64,000 nt of DNA from positions 466,697 to 530,696 of the forward strand of contig NZ_JACKTL010000026.1 in the NCBI RefSeq assembly GCF_025822245.1, in the 5' to 3' direction. Position 1 is the stretch's first letter. Each line of letters starts with the position of its first letter. The translations under genes were made by a program, and so were the position numbers. Below, piece after piece: positions 26,525-35,618 of the stretch. The DNA is from Mycolicibacterium hodleri (lineage in GTDB: Bacteria > Actinomycetota > Actinomycetes > Mycobacteriales > Mycobacteriaceae). The notes beneath the pieces are model-generated. The model saw nothing but the letters and a program-made list of their open reading frames with translations, was not told the DNA's origin and made no database searches.

Positions 26525-26536
26525 GTACTATGTTAC
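26525..26536. promoter_or_regulatory. Candidate GntR operator, copy 1 (autoregulatory)
   Basis: GTACTATGTTAC fits GTA-NN-AT-NN-TAC and lies 23 bp upstream of the GntR start. It is flanked by an outer GTACG...CGTAC repeat (26521-26543). Two more matches lie before the oxidase and permease genes of the same cluster. Confidence 0.6.
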
Positions 26537-26573
26537 GTCGTACCTGCAACCGTGATGCGCGAGAACGGGTGTG

Positions 26574-27809
26574 TCAGCCGAACAGTTCGCGCAGATGGGG
26601 ATTGAGGAAGAGGTTCTTGGGGTCGAACCGCCGTCGGATCTCTTGGAAGTCGTCGTATCGGGGGTAGAGGGCTTCGACCCGGTCGCGGGTCAGATAGTGC
26701 ACCTTGCCCCAGTGCGGGCGAGCGTCGAACTGCTGCAGTTCGTGATCCAGTTCGCGCAGGAACGGTTCGTAAGAGGTGCCCACCTGGCCCGACACCGACA
26801 GTGACATGGTGTCGCGACGGTACTGAGCCGACAGGTAGGCCTCGTCGGCCTTCTGCCAGCGCACCTGGACGGGTGAAATCTGGTCGGTGTGCTTGGTCAG
26901 CATCAGCGTGCGCAAGACCTCGAGCGCGTCGCGGCCCTGTTCGGCGGGCACCATGTACTCGAGCTCGTGGAAGCGAGCCTCGGTGGTGGCGTCGGGGTAG
27001 ATGAGGTGGGCGCGGCCCGTTCGGCTGCCCGGTTCGGCGTCGACGTCGGCGGCATCGGCGGGCTCCTCGGTCAGCAGCTTGACGACGCAGTGGTCTGGCG
27101 GGACGGTGCCGAGGTCGTACATCGCCGACGATGCCGGGGTGGGCATCCACCAGAACGAGAAGTGTCGATAGTCGGCGAGGTAGGTCGTCCAGTTGGCCTC
27201 GACCTCGTCGAACGGGAGTATCGCGTTCTGCTCTCGCAACTTGTAGGCGGGTACGGCCTGGACGTCGACGTCGAGAAACACTCCGAGCATGCCAATCGAC
27301 ACCTGGGCGGCGTGAAGGGCGTCGGCGTCCGACTCGGTGATGGCGACGACGTCGGCGTTGCCGTCGACGAGTCGCACCCCGCGCACGGTCGACGACAAAT
27401 TGCCAAAGGCTGGACCCGATCCCTTCGTGCCGGTGGCGATGGCGCCGGAGATCGACTGTGCGTCGACGTCACCCTGATTGGCCAGCGACATCCCGTGGTC
27501 CCACAGCGGGGCGCCGACGTCCCACAGTCGGGTACCGCCGCGAACGGTGGCCCGCATGGTGGCCTCGTCGGCGCTCGTCACCCCCGTCAGCCGTTCGACG
27601 CTCAGCAAGGTGTGGTCGGACTGCACGATCGGAGTGAAGGAGTGTCCGCTGCCGGCGACCCGAAGGCCGTGGCCCGTCGTCGCGGCGCGGGCGACCGCGG
27701 CGACCACGTCCTCGTCGGTCGCGGCGTCGACGAACTCGGCGTAGTCGAACGCCTGGTTGCCTCCCCAGTTACCCCAGTGTCCGGCGGTTGTGGCGATGCT
27801 TTCGCGCAT
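26574..27809 (-). CDS. FAD-dependent aldonolactone/alditol oxidase family protein
   Basis: Predicted 411 residues. The N-terminal FAD-binding PCMH domain has LRVAGSGHSFTPI, where His is the usual covalent flavin site, and GAIATGTKGSG; the C-terminal D-arabinono-lactone-oxidase (ALO) domain ends with DARPHWGKVHYL and ALYPRYDDF, as in Streptomyces alditol oxidase and L-gulonolactone oxidase. Such enzymes oxidise polyols or sugar lactones using oxygen. It is the last gene of the catabolic cluster and has its own promoter region with the palindrome at 27843. It could feed the dehydratase and lyase steps upstream; the exact substrate is unknown. Confidence 0.82.
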   Translation of the reverse strand: MRESIATTAGHWGNWGGNQAFDYAEFVDAATDEDVVAAVARAATTGHGLRVAGSGHSFTPIVQSDHTLLSVERLTGVTSADEATMRATVRGGTRLWDVGAPLWDHGMSLANQGDVDAQSISGAIATGTKGSGPAFGNLSSTVRGVRLVDGNADVVAITESDADALHAAQVSIGMLGVFLDVDVQAVPAYKLREQNAILPFDEVEANWTTYLADYRHFSFWWMPTPASSAMYDLGTVPPDHCVVKLLTEEPADAADVDAEPGSRTGRAHLIYPDATTEARFHELEYMVPAEQGRDALEVLRTLMLTKHTDQISPVQVRWQKADEAYLSAQYRRDTMSLSVSGQVGTSYEPFLRELDHELQQFDARPHWGKVHYLTRDRVEALYPRYDDFQEIRRRFDPKNLFLNPHLRELFG

Positions 27810-27842
27810 GGAGAGGCCCTTCGCGTTGGTAAGATGTAATCG

Positions 27843-27854
27843 GTAGCATACTAC
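27843..27854. promoter_or_regulatory. Candidate GntR operator, copy 2 (oxidase promoter)
   Basis: GTAGCATACTAC is a symmetric GTAG-CATA-CTAC palindrome 34 bp upstream of the oxidase ATG and 30 bp after the 2,5-dioxovalerate dehydrogenase stop. It matches the same GTA-NN-AT-NN-TAC pattern as the sites before the GntR and permease genes. Confidence 0.6.
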
Positions 27855-27884
27855 TGAGCGATATGCGGCGCCAGCCGCAACGAC

Positions 27885-29414
27885 TTACGTCCCCGCGGGG
27901 TGCAGCGTGCCGTCGATGCGACGGGGGATGTCGGCGTACCCGTCGCGCAGTTCGGGCGGAAGCGCCCGTTGCGGGGCGTTCTGGTATGTCACGGGTCGCA
28001 GGAAGCGCCGAATCGCCGTGGCGCCCACCGAGGTGTGCAGGGAGTTGGTCGACGGCCATGGTCCGCCGTGGTGCTGGGCCCACGACACCGCGACTCCGGT
28101 GGGGAATGCGTTGTACACCACGCGGCCGGCGTGGGCGACAGCCAACTCGGTCAGCCCCTGAAGCGCCGCGTCGTCCTCCGCATAGTGCACGGTCGTGGTG
28201 AGCGATGGCGGAAAGGCGTCGAAAAGCTTTGTCGCCGAGCTAATCACGGAATCGACAGGGTATCTGACGATGACCGTGATCGGTCCGAACACCTCGTGTA
28301 CCAGGTCGAGGTCAAGCTCGTCCAGGGTGGTCTCGACCACCATGGGGCTGACGGAGAAGCCAGTGCCGACGACGCTCGGCCCAGTGCTGGTGCGCACGTC
28401 GGTCCGCTGTTCCAGGCCCGCGGCCTCCTCGGTGAAGGTGGTGTAGATGCCCTCGTTGAGCAGGACGTGCCCGGACGCGTCGGCGAGCCCCGCGCCTACC
28501 GCCGCGACGAGGCGGTCGCCGTCGCCGGAGTCGGGAACCAGGACGAAACCCGGTTTGGTGCAGAGCTGACCCGAGCCGACGGTGAAGGAGCCGACCAGCC
28601 CCGCGCCAATGTCCTCGCCGCGTTCGGCTGCGGCGCCGGGGGTGACCACGACCGGGTTGAGGCTGCTCAACTCGCCATAGAACGGGATCGGCTCCTCGCG
28701 CGCGTTGATGATGTCGAGTAGCGCCTTACCGCCGCGAAGCGACCCGGTGAATCCGACCGCCTTCACCGCGGGCTGCGCCACCAGCGCGGCGCCGGCGCGA
28801 GTGCCGTGCACGATGGCGACGACTCCGGCAGGCGCCGCGCTGTGCGCCAGAGCATCGGTGATGACGTCAAAGGACGATTGCGACGTGCCCGGGTGGGACG
28901 GGTGGGCCTTCAAGACGACGGGGCAGCCTGCCGCCAGGGCGGAGGCGGTGTCGCCGCCGAGCACGGAGAACGCGAAGGGAAAGTTGCTGGATCCGAACAC
29001 CGCGACCGGACCGATCGGGCTTAAGATCCGGCGCAGGTCGGGGCGCGGGCCCATCGGGGTGTCCCCGGGCGGGTCGATGGTCACCTCCAGGTAGCTGCCC
29101 TCGTCGAGAACTTCGCCGAAGAACCGGAATTGGAACGCGGCACGCGTGAGCTCTCCGTCGAGCTTGGCGGTGGTGAATCCGGTTTCGGTCGAGGCGATCT
29201 CGATCAACTCGGCACGACGGGCGTCGATCCCGTCGGCGACGGCCCGCAGGATCTGTGCTCGCATGCTGCGGTCCAGACCCGCGAAGCCCGGCGCGGCCGC
29301 GGCGGCCGTCGCGACGAGGTCGGCGACCCCGGCCTCGGTGGTCTCGACGGTGACGGGCGGTAACGCCTCGCCGGTACGGGGATTGGTTCCGAAGACCGTG
29401 AGGGTCTCTGTCAT
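27885..29414 (-). CDS. 2,5-dioxovalerate (alpha-ketoglutarate semialdehyde) dehydrogenase
   Basis: Predicted 509-residue NAD(P)-dependent aldehyde dehydrogenase that oxidises 2-oxoglutarate semialdehyde to 2-oxoglutarate, the final step of hydroxyproline, glucarate and pentose-acid oxidative routes. The subfamily is recognisable from the start FGTNPRTGEALPP, the cofactor region FGSSNFPFAFSVLGGDTASALAAGCPVV, Glu in FYGELSSLNPV and the catalytic Cys in SGQLCTKPGF. Its ATG overlaps the exonuclease stop by 4 bp (ATGA). It is the best clue to the pathway end product. Confidence 0.9.
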   Translation of the reverse strand: MTETLTVFGTNPRTGEALPPVTVETTEAGVADLVATAAAAAPGFAGLDRSMRAQILRAVADGIDARRAELIEIASTETGFTTAKLDGELTRAAFQFRFFGEVLDEGSYLEVTIDPPGDTPMGPRPDLRRILSPIGPVAVFGSSNFPFAFSVLGGDTASALAAGCPVVLKAHPSHPGTSQSSFDVITDALAHSAAPAGVVAIVHGTRAGAALVAQPAVKAVGFTGSLRGGKALLDIINAREEPIPFYGELSSLNPVVVTPGAAAERGEDIGAGLVGSFTVGSGQLCTKPGFVLVPDSGDGDRLVAAVGAGLADASGHVLLNEGIYTTFTEEAAGLEQRTDVRTSTGPSVVGTGFSVSPMVVETTLDELDLDLVHEVFGPITVIVRYPVDSVISSATKLFDAFPPSLTTTVHYAEDDAALQGLTELAVAHAGRVVYNAFPTGVAVSWAQHHGGPWPSTNSLHTSVGATAIRRFLRPVTYQNAPQRALPPELRDGYADIPRRIDGTLHPAGT

Positions 29415-30061
29415 GGGTGTCCTTCCGACAGTTTGAGCAGTGAGGCGGTGGTCAGCGTGGTGCCGCGTTCCAACTGGCTTGCCAGGGCGATGAAGAGGCT
29501 TGCCGTGGTGACGGCGTCGCCGAGGGCGTGATGGGGTGAGTGCACGGGGAGGCCGAGTTCGGTGGCGGCATACTCCAGTGACACCGCCTGGCCTGGGTCG
29601 AGGTCGACGTCCAACACGAGGCGGGCGAGGACTGCGGTGTCGAGCATGGGGTTGGAGAAGGGAAGATAGGAACGCCGAAAGGCCTTGCGCAGGAACGAGC
29701 GTTCAATCCACGCACAGTGGGCGACCACGGGGTGGCCGCCGATGAGACCGTCGAGGGTGGTGACGCAGTCCGCCAGCGGGGGCGCGCCGTCGAGGTCTTG
29801 GCTCCGCAGCCCATGGAATTTGATGGAGCTGCCTGGGACGTCCCCGGGCACGTGCACCAGCCCGTATACCGATTCGGCGGTCCTGACCCTGCCGTCGCGG
29901 ATGGGTACTGCGCCGTAAGAGACGATATGACAGTTACGCGGGTCGAGGCCGGTGGTCTCCAGGTCGATGACGACGAAGGTGTCCTCTCGCCAGTCCACCT
30001 CGGCGTTCGTCGGTCGCCGAGGTCGGCGCGCGCGGAACCGCTGGGCCCAGTGGGTTGCCAT
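29411..30061 (-). CDS. DnaQ-like 3'-5' exonuclease
   Basis: Predicted 216 residues of the DEDDh exonuclease fold: VVIDLETTGLDP (catalytic Asp and Glu), HPVVAHCAWIERSFL with an Asn-to-Cys change in the usual AHNA element, and HHALGDAVTTASLF carrying the His and Asp. It is too short for a polymerase subunit with partner-binding tail. ATG 30061 lies 2 bp after the DUF294 gene stop, and its own stop overlaps the dehydrogenase start. A DnaQ-type nuclease paired with a cNMP/CBS/DUF294 protein is a recurring pair in bacteria, often near carbon-uptake genes; it may remove a nucleotide tag or degrade a small RNA. Role inferred. Confidence 0.8.
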   Translation of the reverse strand: MATHWAQRFRARRPRRPTNAEVDWREDTFVVIDLETTGLDPRNCHIVSYGAVPIRDGRVRTAESVYGLVHVPGDVPGSSIKFHGLRSQDLDGAPPLADCVTTLDGLIGGHPVVAHCAWIERSFLRKAFRRSYLPFSNPMLDTAVLARLVLDVDLDPGQAVSLEYAATELGLPVHSPHHALGDAVTTASLFIALASQLERGTTLTTASLLKLSEGHP

Positions 30062-30063
30062 GG

Positions 30064-31896
30064 TCAGATGCCCTCGTATCCAAACCATTTGCGGCTCAAT
30101 CGGTCCTGGATTCCACTGATCGTCCGGAACGCGCTGCGGAGGTGTCGTCGCTCCAGCGGGTCGAGGGTGGCCGGATCGATGGCCGACTCCACTGGCGCGC
30201 CCGTCTTGATGGCGGCGATCTGACTGTCGAAGACCAGGTGGTAGAACAGACTGAACGCACCGGAGAGGGCATCGGCCTCGTCAGCCGTGAGCAGGCCGCT
30301 GCGGTGCGCCCTCTCGAGACGCTGGGGCGTGGATCCCGTTGGGTCGCCCGTGCGTTGGGCCAGGGCTCGCGCCAGTGACGCCACCGGCCGTAGGCCGGAC
30401 TTCTTCAGGTTGAGGTGGCCCCTCTGCTCGCCGAAGTGTTCGACGACGAAGCCCCGGACGAAGCCGCTCGGTGGCCGGTCGCTCATCGAAAAGCGGCTCA
30501 GCGCGCGCGTGAACGCGTCGCGGCCGATGCCGCCGACCAGCGCGGTGCGCATGGGTTGGATCAGCGCGGGTCGCGTGATCGGGCGGGCGTCGAGCACGGT
30601 CGAGGCCATCAGTAGGTAGTCGATCTTGTCGGGGTTGGCGCGCCACACGTCGGCGATCTCGCGCCACTGCCGCTGCGACCGGTTGAAGAGTGGTGAGGAT
30701 GCGTTCAGTCCCTGCGGACACGGGGCAAGCCCGCATCGGGTGAGTGCGGTGATAAGTGGTTCGGTTGCGGCAGCGACGTATTCGCGAGTGAATTCGACGT
30801 CCGTCGGCCCCTTGACGGCCCAGGCCAACGCGGTGTCGACGTCGGAGTTGGGCAGTGGCTCGCGTCGACCGAGGGAGCCCATCAGCATCCACGAGCAGTC
30901 CAACTCGGCCAACGGTGATGTGGTGGTGTGTAATTCGATGATCTTGCGGTAGATCGACTCGGTCATCGCCGACAGCAGAGCGCCGATGTGTTCGACGGGA
31001 AGACCCGACTCCCATAGTTCCACGGTGGTCGGCGTCAGTAGCCGGGACGCATCGACGAGCTCGTCCATGGTGGTCGCCGCGGCGGCTGCCGAGCGGATCA
31101 CCAGCGGGTTGCGCACCTCGGCCGCGGCCATGTCGACGACGCGGACGACGCCGACCGCGGTGCCCACGGCGTCGACGACTACGAGGTGGTGAATGCCTTG
31201 TTCGACCATGAACAGATACGCCGTGCTGACGGTGCGGTCGACACTCATCGCGATCGCGGGGCTGCTCGCGATGGCGGAGATGGGCGCGTCGACGCCGACC
31301 TCCCCGGTGGCCACGCGGCGGCGGAAGTCGTCATCGGTGACGATGCCTATCTGCCCGGCCCGGATGTAGAGCGCGCAGGATCGGCCTGCATCGGTCATCA
31401 GTGCGGCGACGGTCCTGATGGAATCGTCGGCGTCGCACCACGTGATCGGGTGGGCGACCTCGCCGATCGGTCGCTCGAGCCGTGCGGCCGAACCGCCAGA
31501 GCTGATCAGGCGTTCCCTGGCGACCAGGCCACCGTAGTGGGAGAAGCGGAGACGATCGGGGTGCTGGAGGAGCGTGCGCGGATCCGGCAACCGGTAGCAG
31601 AGGGTGTCTTCGGCGGCGCGAACCTGCAGTGGTGGTGGAAGGCCTGACAGCACCGAGATGTGGCCGAAGGTCTCGCCAGCGCCGAGCACGTCGGTGACGC
31701 GGCCGCGGTCGACGATCTCGACCGCGCCCACCCTGACCACGTAGAGGCTATCCAGGGGTGCCGCATCGGCTTCGACGATCACCGTGCCCGCCGTGAAGTA
31801 CTCCACTTCGACCGCCTTGGCTAAGCGGGTCAGGTCGTGGTCGTCGAGGCGGTCATACGGTGACTGTGCGCCGAGGAAGTCCAGAAACTCTTTCAC
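30064..31896 (-). CDS. cNMP-binding / CBS-pair / DUF294 putative nucleotidyltransferase
   Basis: Predicted 610 residues, soluble. Order: a cyclic-nucleotide-binding domain (1-125), a CBS pair that should bind adenosyl nucleotides (about 145-265), a DUF294 nucleotidyltransferase-like domain with GSLGRREPLPNSDVDTALA (glycine-serine plus two aspartates, as in GlnD/GlnE-type transferases), and a DUF294_C helical tail. This suggests an enzyme that adds a nucleotide to a protein or RNA in response to two nucleotide signals. It lies between the dehydratase and exonuclease genes with gaps of 4 and 2 bp, so it is made with the catabolic enzymes. Target unknown. Confidence 0.83.
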   Translation of the reverse strand: MKEFLDFLGAQSPYDRLDDHDLTRLAKAVEVEYFTAGTVIVEADAAPLDSLYVVRVGAVEIVDRGRVTDVLGAGETFGHISVLSGLPPPLQVRAAEDTLCYRLPDPRTLLQHPDRLRFSHYGGLVARERLISSGGSAARLERPIGEVAHPITWCDADDSIRTVAALMTDAGRSCALYIRAGQIGIVTDDDFRRRVATGEVGVDAPISAIASSPAIAMSVDRTVSTAYLFMVEQGIHHLVVVDAVGTAVGVVRVVDMAAAEVRNPLVIRSAAAAATTMDELVDASRLLTPTTVELWESGLPVEHIGALLSAMTESIYRKIIELHTTTSPLAELDCSWMLMGSLGRREPLPNSDVDTALAWAVKGPTDVEFTREYVAAATEPLITALTRCGLAPCPQGLNASSPLFNRSQRQWREIADVWRANPDKIDYLLMASTVLDARPITRPALIQPMRTALVGGIGRDAFTRALSRFSMSDRPPSGFVRGFVVEHFGEQRGHLNLKKSGLRPVASLARALAQRTGDPTGSTPQRLERAHRSGLLTADEADALSGAFSLFYHLVFDSQIAAIKTGAPVESAIDPATLDPLERRHLRSAFRTISGIQDRLSRKWFGYEGI

Positions 31897-31900
31897 GGGC

Positions 31901-33007
31901 TCAAGATTCGACGACGAAGAGTGGCTCGCCGAGCCGGTCTACGTCGATGGTTATGCCGAGGCCGGGCCCGGTAGGCGCCGAGCCCCGGCCGTCGACGGAG
32001 CGGGGATGGTGACCCGCCACGTGGCCGTCGGTCCAGTCGTTGAAGAATGGCGTCATCAACAGGACGTCCGGACGAGTGCTTGCCGCGAGATGGCTGGTGG
32101 CGGCGGTGATGACGTCGCCACCCCACATGTCCTCGACCGAGACGAGCAGGTTCAGCTCCTGGGTGAGGTCGCGCATCCGCGCTGCGTTGGTCAGGCCGCC
32201 GAGCTTGCCAAACTTGATGTTGATCGATGCGGCGTGTGCCTCCTGCTTGGCGCGAAACACATCCGTCGAGTCGACGATCGTCTCATCCATGACGAGGGGG
32301 AGCGTCGAATGGCGGTGGGCCAGAATCGAATCTCCGGTGGTGCGGCATGGTTGCTCGATGAAGACGGGGAGTCCCTCCATGCCTCGTAGCGCGATCTGTG
32401 CGTCTGCAACGTTCCAACCGCCATTGGCGTCGGCGACGATGACGGTGTCGGCGTCGCCGGCCTCCACGCACGCGCGGACCCGCGCGACGTCGTCGTGCGG
32501 CTTGTTGCCGACCTTGAGTTGAAAGCGGTTGACGCCCAAGGCGCGTCGCTCGGCGATGAAGCGGGCCATCGCAGCCGGGGCGCCGAGTGGCACCGCCTCG
32601 TACAGCGGAAAGCTGTCGTTGAGCACGCCGCCGAGCAACGCTGAGATGGGCAGCCCGACTGACTTGCCGAGCAGGTCCCAGCAGGCGATGTCGACGGCGC
32701 TCTTGGCGAACGTCTGGCCCATCAGCACCGAGTCCATGGTCAGCCGGATCTGGTTCAGGTTCGTCGGATCCGCGCCGAGAAGAGCCTGAGCCAATTCGTT
32801 GAGCGCGGCCCTAATGCCAGCAGGAAAGGTGGGCAGATACGTCGCGCCGAGGGTGGTGATCTCGCCCCAGCCGTCGAGGCCCTCGTCAGTGCGGACGCGC
32901 ACCAGTGTGCCGTCCTCGGTGGCCGCGGCCCGGTCTCCGGACATCACGTAGACGCCGTGGGCGTAGCCCACGTCGTAACGGTAGACGTCGATACCGGTGA
33001 TCTTCAC
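31901..33007 (-). CDS. Enolase-superfamily (mandelate racemase/muconate lactonizing) dehydratase
   Basis: Predicted 368 residues. The capping domain starts MKITGIDVYRYDV; the barrel shows FQLKVGNKP (catalytic Lys), VADANGGW (metal Asp), FIEQPC (metal Glu), LVMDETIVDS (third metal ligand) and NIKFGKLGG (second Lys). Overall it resembles the group containing cis-3-hydroxy-L-proline dehydratase, judged from memory of those sequences, but sugar-acid dehydratases share the same residues. With the DHDPS-family lyase and the dioxovalerate dehydrogenase it supports a route to 2-oxoglutarate. ATG start; 4 bp gap to the DUF294 gene. Confidence 0.82.
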   Translation of the reverse strand: MKITGIDVYRYDVGYAHGVYVMSGDRAAATEDGTLVRVRTDEGLDGWGEITTLGATYLPTFPAGIRAALNELAQALLGADPTNLNQIRLTMDSVLMGQTFAKSAVDIACWDLLGKSVGLPISALLGGVLNDSFPLYEAVPLGAPAAMARFIAERRALGVNRFQLKVGNKPHDDVARVRACVEAGDADTVIVADANGGWNVADAQIALRGMEGLPVFIEQPCRTTGDSILAHRHSTLPLVMDETIVDSTDVFRAKQEAHAASINIKFGKLGGLTNAARMRDLTQELNLLVSVEDMWGGDVITAATSHLAASTRPDVLLMTPFFNDWTDGHVAGHHPRSVDGRGSAPTGPGLGITIDVDRLGEPLFVVES

Positions 33008-33148
33008 GAGGCGGTCGTCCTTTCTCGGCTAACCATACGCGGGGGAATTCGGCCGGGCAATATAGGTTCGGGCGGTCGCAGTGGTCGGATCTCTCTGCGT
33101 GACAAGGGTTTCCGACATCCACGACCGCCCGGCGTCGAATGGGGTCGC

Positions 33149-34036
33149 TCAGAAGGCGGCCGTGAGTGCCAGCTCGACGTCCTTGATGACCTGGGCCCGG
33201 TCCTCGTCGCTCAGTGGCCTGCGCGGTGGGCGAGTGGGGCCGCCGTAACCGCCCGCGACCTCCTGGGACAACTTGATGGCTTGTACGAAGGTGTGCTTGG
33301 TGTCCCACAGGAAGGCGGGCTGCAGCAGCGCATACAGCTCGCGAGCCTCGGCGACCTGACCCGTGGTGCCAAGCTCGTAGATCCTCGCGCACGCCTTCGG
33401 CATCGAGTTGGAGAAGCCGCCGATCCAGCCGACCGCGCCCATCAACGTCGCCTCGAGTACGTTGTCGTCCGCACCCGAAAGCACATCGAGACCAGGTGCC
33501 TGGCGTTGAATTTGGGTGATGCGTCGGACGTCACCGGAGAACTCCTTGACGGCCACGACGTTCTCGATCTCGGCAAGTCTGGACAGCAGCTCGGGCGTCA
33601 GGTCGACCCTGGTGTCGAACGGGTTGTTGTACGCCACGATGGGCAGGCCCACCTGGTCGAGTGCCTGGTAGTGGTCCACGACCTCGTCGTCGTTCGCGCG
33701 GTAGGAGTTCGGTGGCAGTGCCAGCACGCCGTCGGCGCCGGCCTGCTGCGCCTGTTCTGTCCACCGCACCGATTCCGCAGATCCGTAGGCCCCGACGCCG
33801 GGGATCACGGAGAAGCCCTTTGGTGCTGCCTCCACCGCGAGCTCGACGACGCGGGCGCGCTCCTCGGCGGTGAGCACCTGGTACTCGCCGAGGGAGCCGT
33901 TGGGTGTGACGCCGTGAGCGCCGTTGTCGGCCAAGTAACGGACGTGCTCCTGGAACCGGTCGTAGTCGACGGTCAGGTCGGCCGCCAGGGGCAGGGTGGC
34001 GGCGACGACGATTCCGCGCCATGGGGTGGTGGTCAT
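33149..34036 (-). CDS. DHDPS/N-acetylneuraminate lyase family dehydratase or deaminase
   Basis: Predicted 295-residue (beta/alpha)8 enzyme. The Schiff-base Lys is in VVAVKEFSGD and the helper Tyr in IVAYNNPFDTRVDL; the GVTPNGSLGEYQVLT loop replaces the usual GTTGE of true DHDPS, so lysine synthesis is unlikely. In 2-oxoglutarate-forming routes this family supplies 2-keto-3-deoxy-acid dehydratases or the hydroxyproline-derived pyrroline-4-hydroxy-2-carboxylate deaminase; both hand 2-oxoglutarate semialdehyde to the dehydrogenase found here. The 141 bp before the enolase-family gene holds no gene I can support. Confidence 0.84.
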   Translation of the reverse strand: MTTTPWRGIVVAATLPLAADLTVDYDRFQEHVRYLADNGAHGVTPNGSLGEYQVLTAEERARVVELAVEAAPKGFSVIPGVGAYGSAESVRWTEQAQQAGADGVLALPPNSYRANDDEVVDHYQALDQVGLPIVAYNNPFDTRVDLTPELLSRLAEIENVVAVKEFSGDVRRITQIQRQAPGLDVLSGADDNVLEATLMGAVGWIGGFSNSMPKACARIYELGTTGQVAEARELYALLQPAFLWDTKHTFVQAIKLSQEVAGGYGGPTRPPRRPLSDEDRAQVIKDVELALTAAF

Positions 34037-34074
34037 GTCTTCTTCTACTTTCGGTGAGTGGGTGCGGCCGGATG

Positions 34075-35556
34075 TCAGCGGAGGCTGATCCAGATGGTCT
34101 TCAGTTCGGTGTACTGGTCGAAGGCTTCGAGGCCCTTGTCATGGCCGCCAAAGCCGGAGATGCCAAAGCCTCCGAACGGGGTGGAGATGTCGCCCTCGCT
34201 GAAGCCGTTGACGGCCACCGTGCCGGCGCGGACGGCTTTGGCCACGCGCAGTGCGGTGGTGATGTCGTGTGTCCAGACGTTGGCAGCCAGCCCGTATTCG
34301 GTGTCGTTGGCCATGGCGATTGCTTCCGCCTCGGTGTCGAAGCCGAGGACGGCGACGACGGGTCCGAAGATCTCCTCACGTGCCACCGCGGAGGCCGGCG
34401 TGACGTCGTCGACCACGGCGGGAGCAACGAAGTAGCCGCCGGTGTCGGTGAGGATCGCGCCGCCGCCGTGAACCGTTGCGCCGTCGGCCCTGGCGGTCTC
34501 CAGATAGCGCAGCACGCGGTCACGTGCGCCGGCCTCTATCAATGGACCGATCTCGGTGGCGCGGTCCATGGGGTCGCCGACCTTGCGGCCAGCGGCCAAG
34601 GCGGCGAGCTTGGCGACGAACGCATCCTTGATCGACCGATGCACCAGAACCCTGCTACCTGCCGAGCAGTTCTGCCCACCGTTCCAGAAGGCCGCTCCAG
34701 CAAGGTCTTCCGCGACCGAGTCGAGTTCGTCGGCCATGTCGCCGAAGACGATTTGCGGGCTCTTGCCGCCCATCTCGAGGGCGACCTGCTTGAGATTACT
34801 GTCGGCGGCGTACCTCAGGAACATCCGGCCGACCTCGGTGGACCCGGTAAAGCTGATGACGTCGACGTCCGCGTGCAGCCCGAGCGCCTTTCCCGCGATG
34901 TGGCCGAGGCCAGGCACCACGTTGAAGACTCCGTCGGGAACGCCTGCCTGCGTGGCCAATTCGGCGTAGCGAAGCGCACTCAGGGGTGAGAGCTCGGCAG
35001 GCTTGACGACCACCGAGTTGCCCGCTGCCAACGCCGGACCGATCTTCCACGACAGGGTGTTCGACGGGAAGTTCCACGGCACCACGATGCCGACGACGCC
35101 TGCGGGTTCGCGGACGACGAGGCCCACGTTGTCGGCCCCGGTGGGAGACACCTTGCCGAAGACCTTGTCAATGGCCTCGGCATACCAGCGGATGGTCAGC
35201 ACGACGTCGGGGATGTCGAGGTCTTCGCAGTCGCTGATTGGCTTGCCCGCGTCGATGGCGTCGATCAGGGCGAGCTCGGCGGCGTTCTCCTCGATCAGGT
35301 CGGCAAACCGCAGCAGCACCGCCTTGCGCTCGGCGGGGGAGATTCGGCTCCAGGTGCCGGCGTCGAAGGCACGGCGCGCCGCCGCCACAGCTGCGTCGAC
35401 GTCGGACTCCGAGCACGCGGCGACCTTGTTGAGCACGGTGCCGGTGGCCGGGTTCACGTTGTCGAACGTCGCTCCGTCGCCGGCGTCGACGTGTGCACCG
35501 TCGACGTAGGCGCGGGTGGAGACGGTGGCGGGCAGAACGGGGGATGGGGCAGTCAC
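34075..35556 (-). CDS. Aldehyde dehydrogenase, PuuC-like
   Basis: Predicted 493 residues. Features: VNPATGTVLNKV, VVPWNFPSNTLSWKIGPALAAGN, LEMGGKSPQIV (general-base Glu) and WNGGQNCSAGSR (catalytic Cys), the last typical of gamma-glutamyl-gamma-aminobutyraldehyde dehydrogenases. Presence of a second aldehyde dehydrogenase beside the dioxovalerate type suggests a separate amino-aldehyde step. Start GTG 35556 is chosen because a GAGGAG ribosome site lies 9 bp before it; 62 bp separate it from the permease stop. Cytoplasmic, NAD(P)-dependent by family. Confidence 0.88.
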   Translation of the reverse strand: MTAPSPVLPATVSTRAYVDGAHVDAGDGATFDNVNPATGTVLNKVAACSESDVDAAVAAARRAFDAGTWSRISPAERKAVLLRFADLIEENAAELALIDAIDAGKPISDCEDLDIPDVVLTIRWYAEAIDKVFGKVSPTGADNVGLVVREPAGVVGIVVPWNFPSNTLSWKIGPALAAGNSVVVKPAELSPLSALRYAELATQAGVPDGVFNVVPGLGHIAGKALGLHADVDVISFTGSTEVGRMFLRYAADSNLKQVALEMGGKSPQIVFGDMADELDSVAEDLAGAAFWNGGQNCSAGSRVLVHRSIKDAFVAKLAALAAGRKVGDPMDRATEIGPLIEAGARDRVLRYLETARADGATVHGGGAILTDTGGYFVAPAVVDDVTPASAVAREEIFGPVVAVLGFDTEAEAIAMANDTEYGLAANVWTHDITTALRVAKAVRAGTVAVNGFSEGDISTPFGGFGISGFGGHDKGLEAFDQYTELKTIWISLR

Positions 35557-35618
35557 GTGGAGGAACTCCTCGAGGTGGGGATCGGCCGGTGGATTCAGGG
35601 TGGGTACCCCCGTGGCGC

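Noticed and set aside
33149..34036. True dihydrodipicolinate synthase for lysine synthesis
   Set aside because: Substrate-loop residues differ from the GTTGE type, and the context is catabolic.
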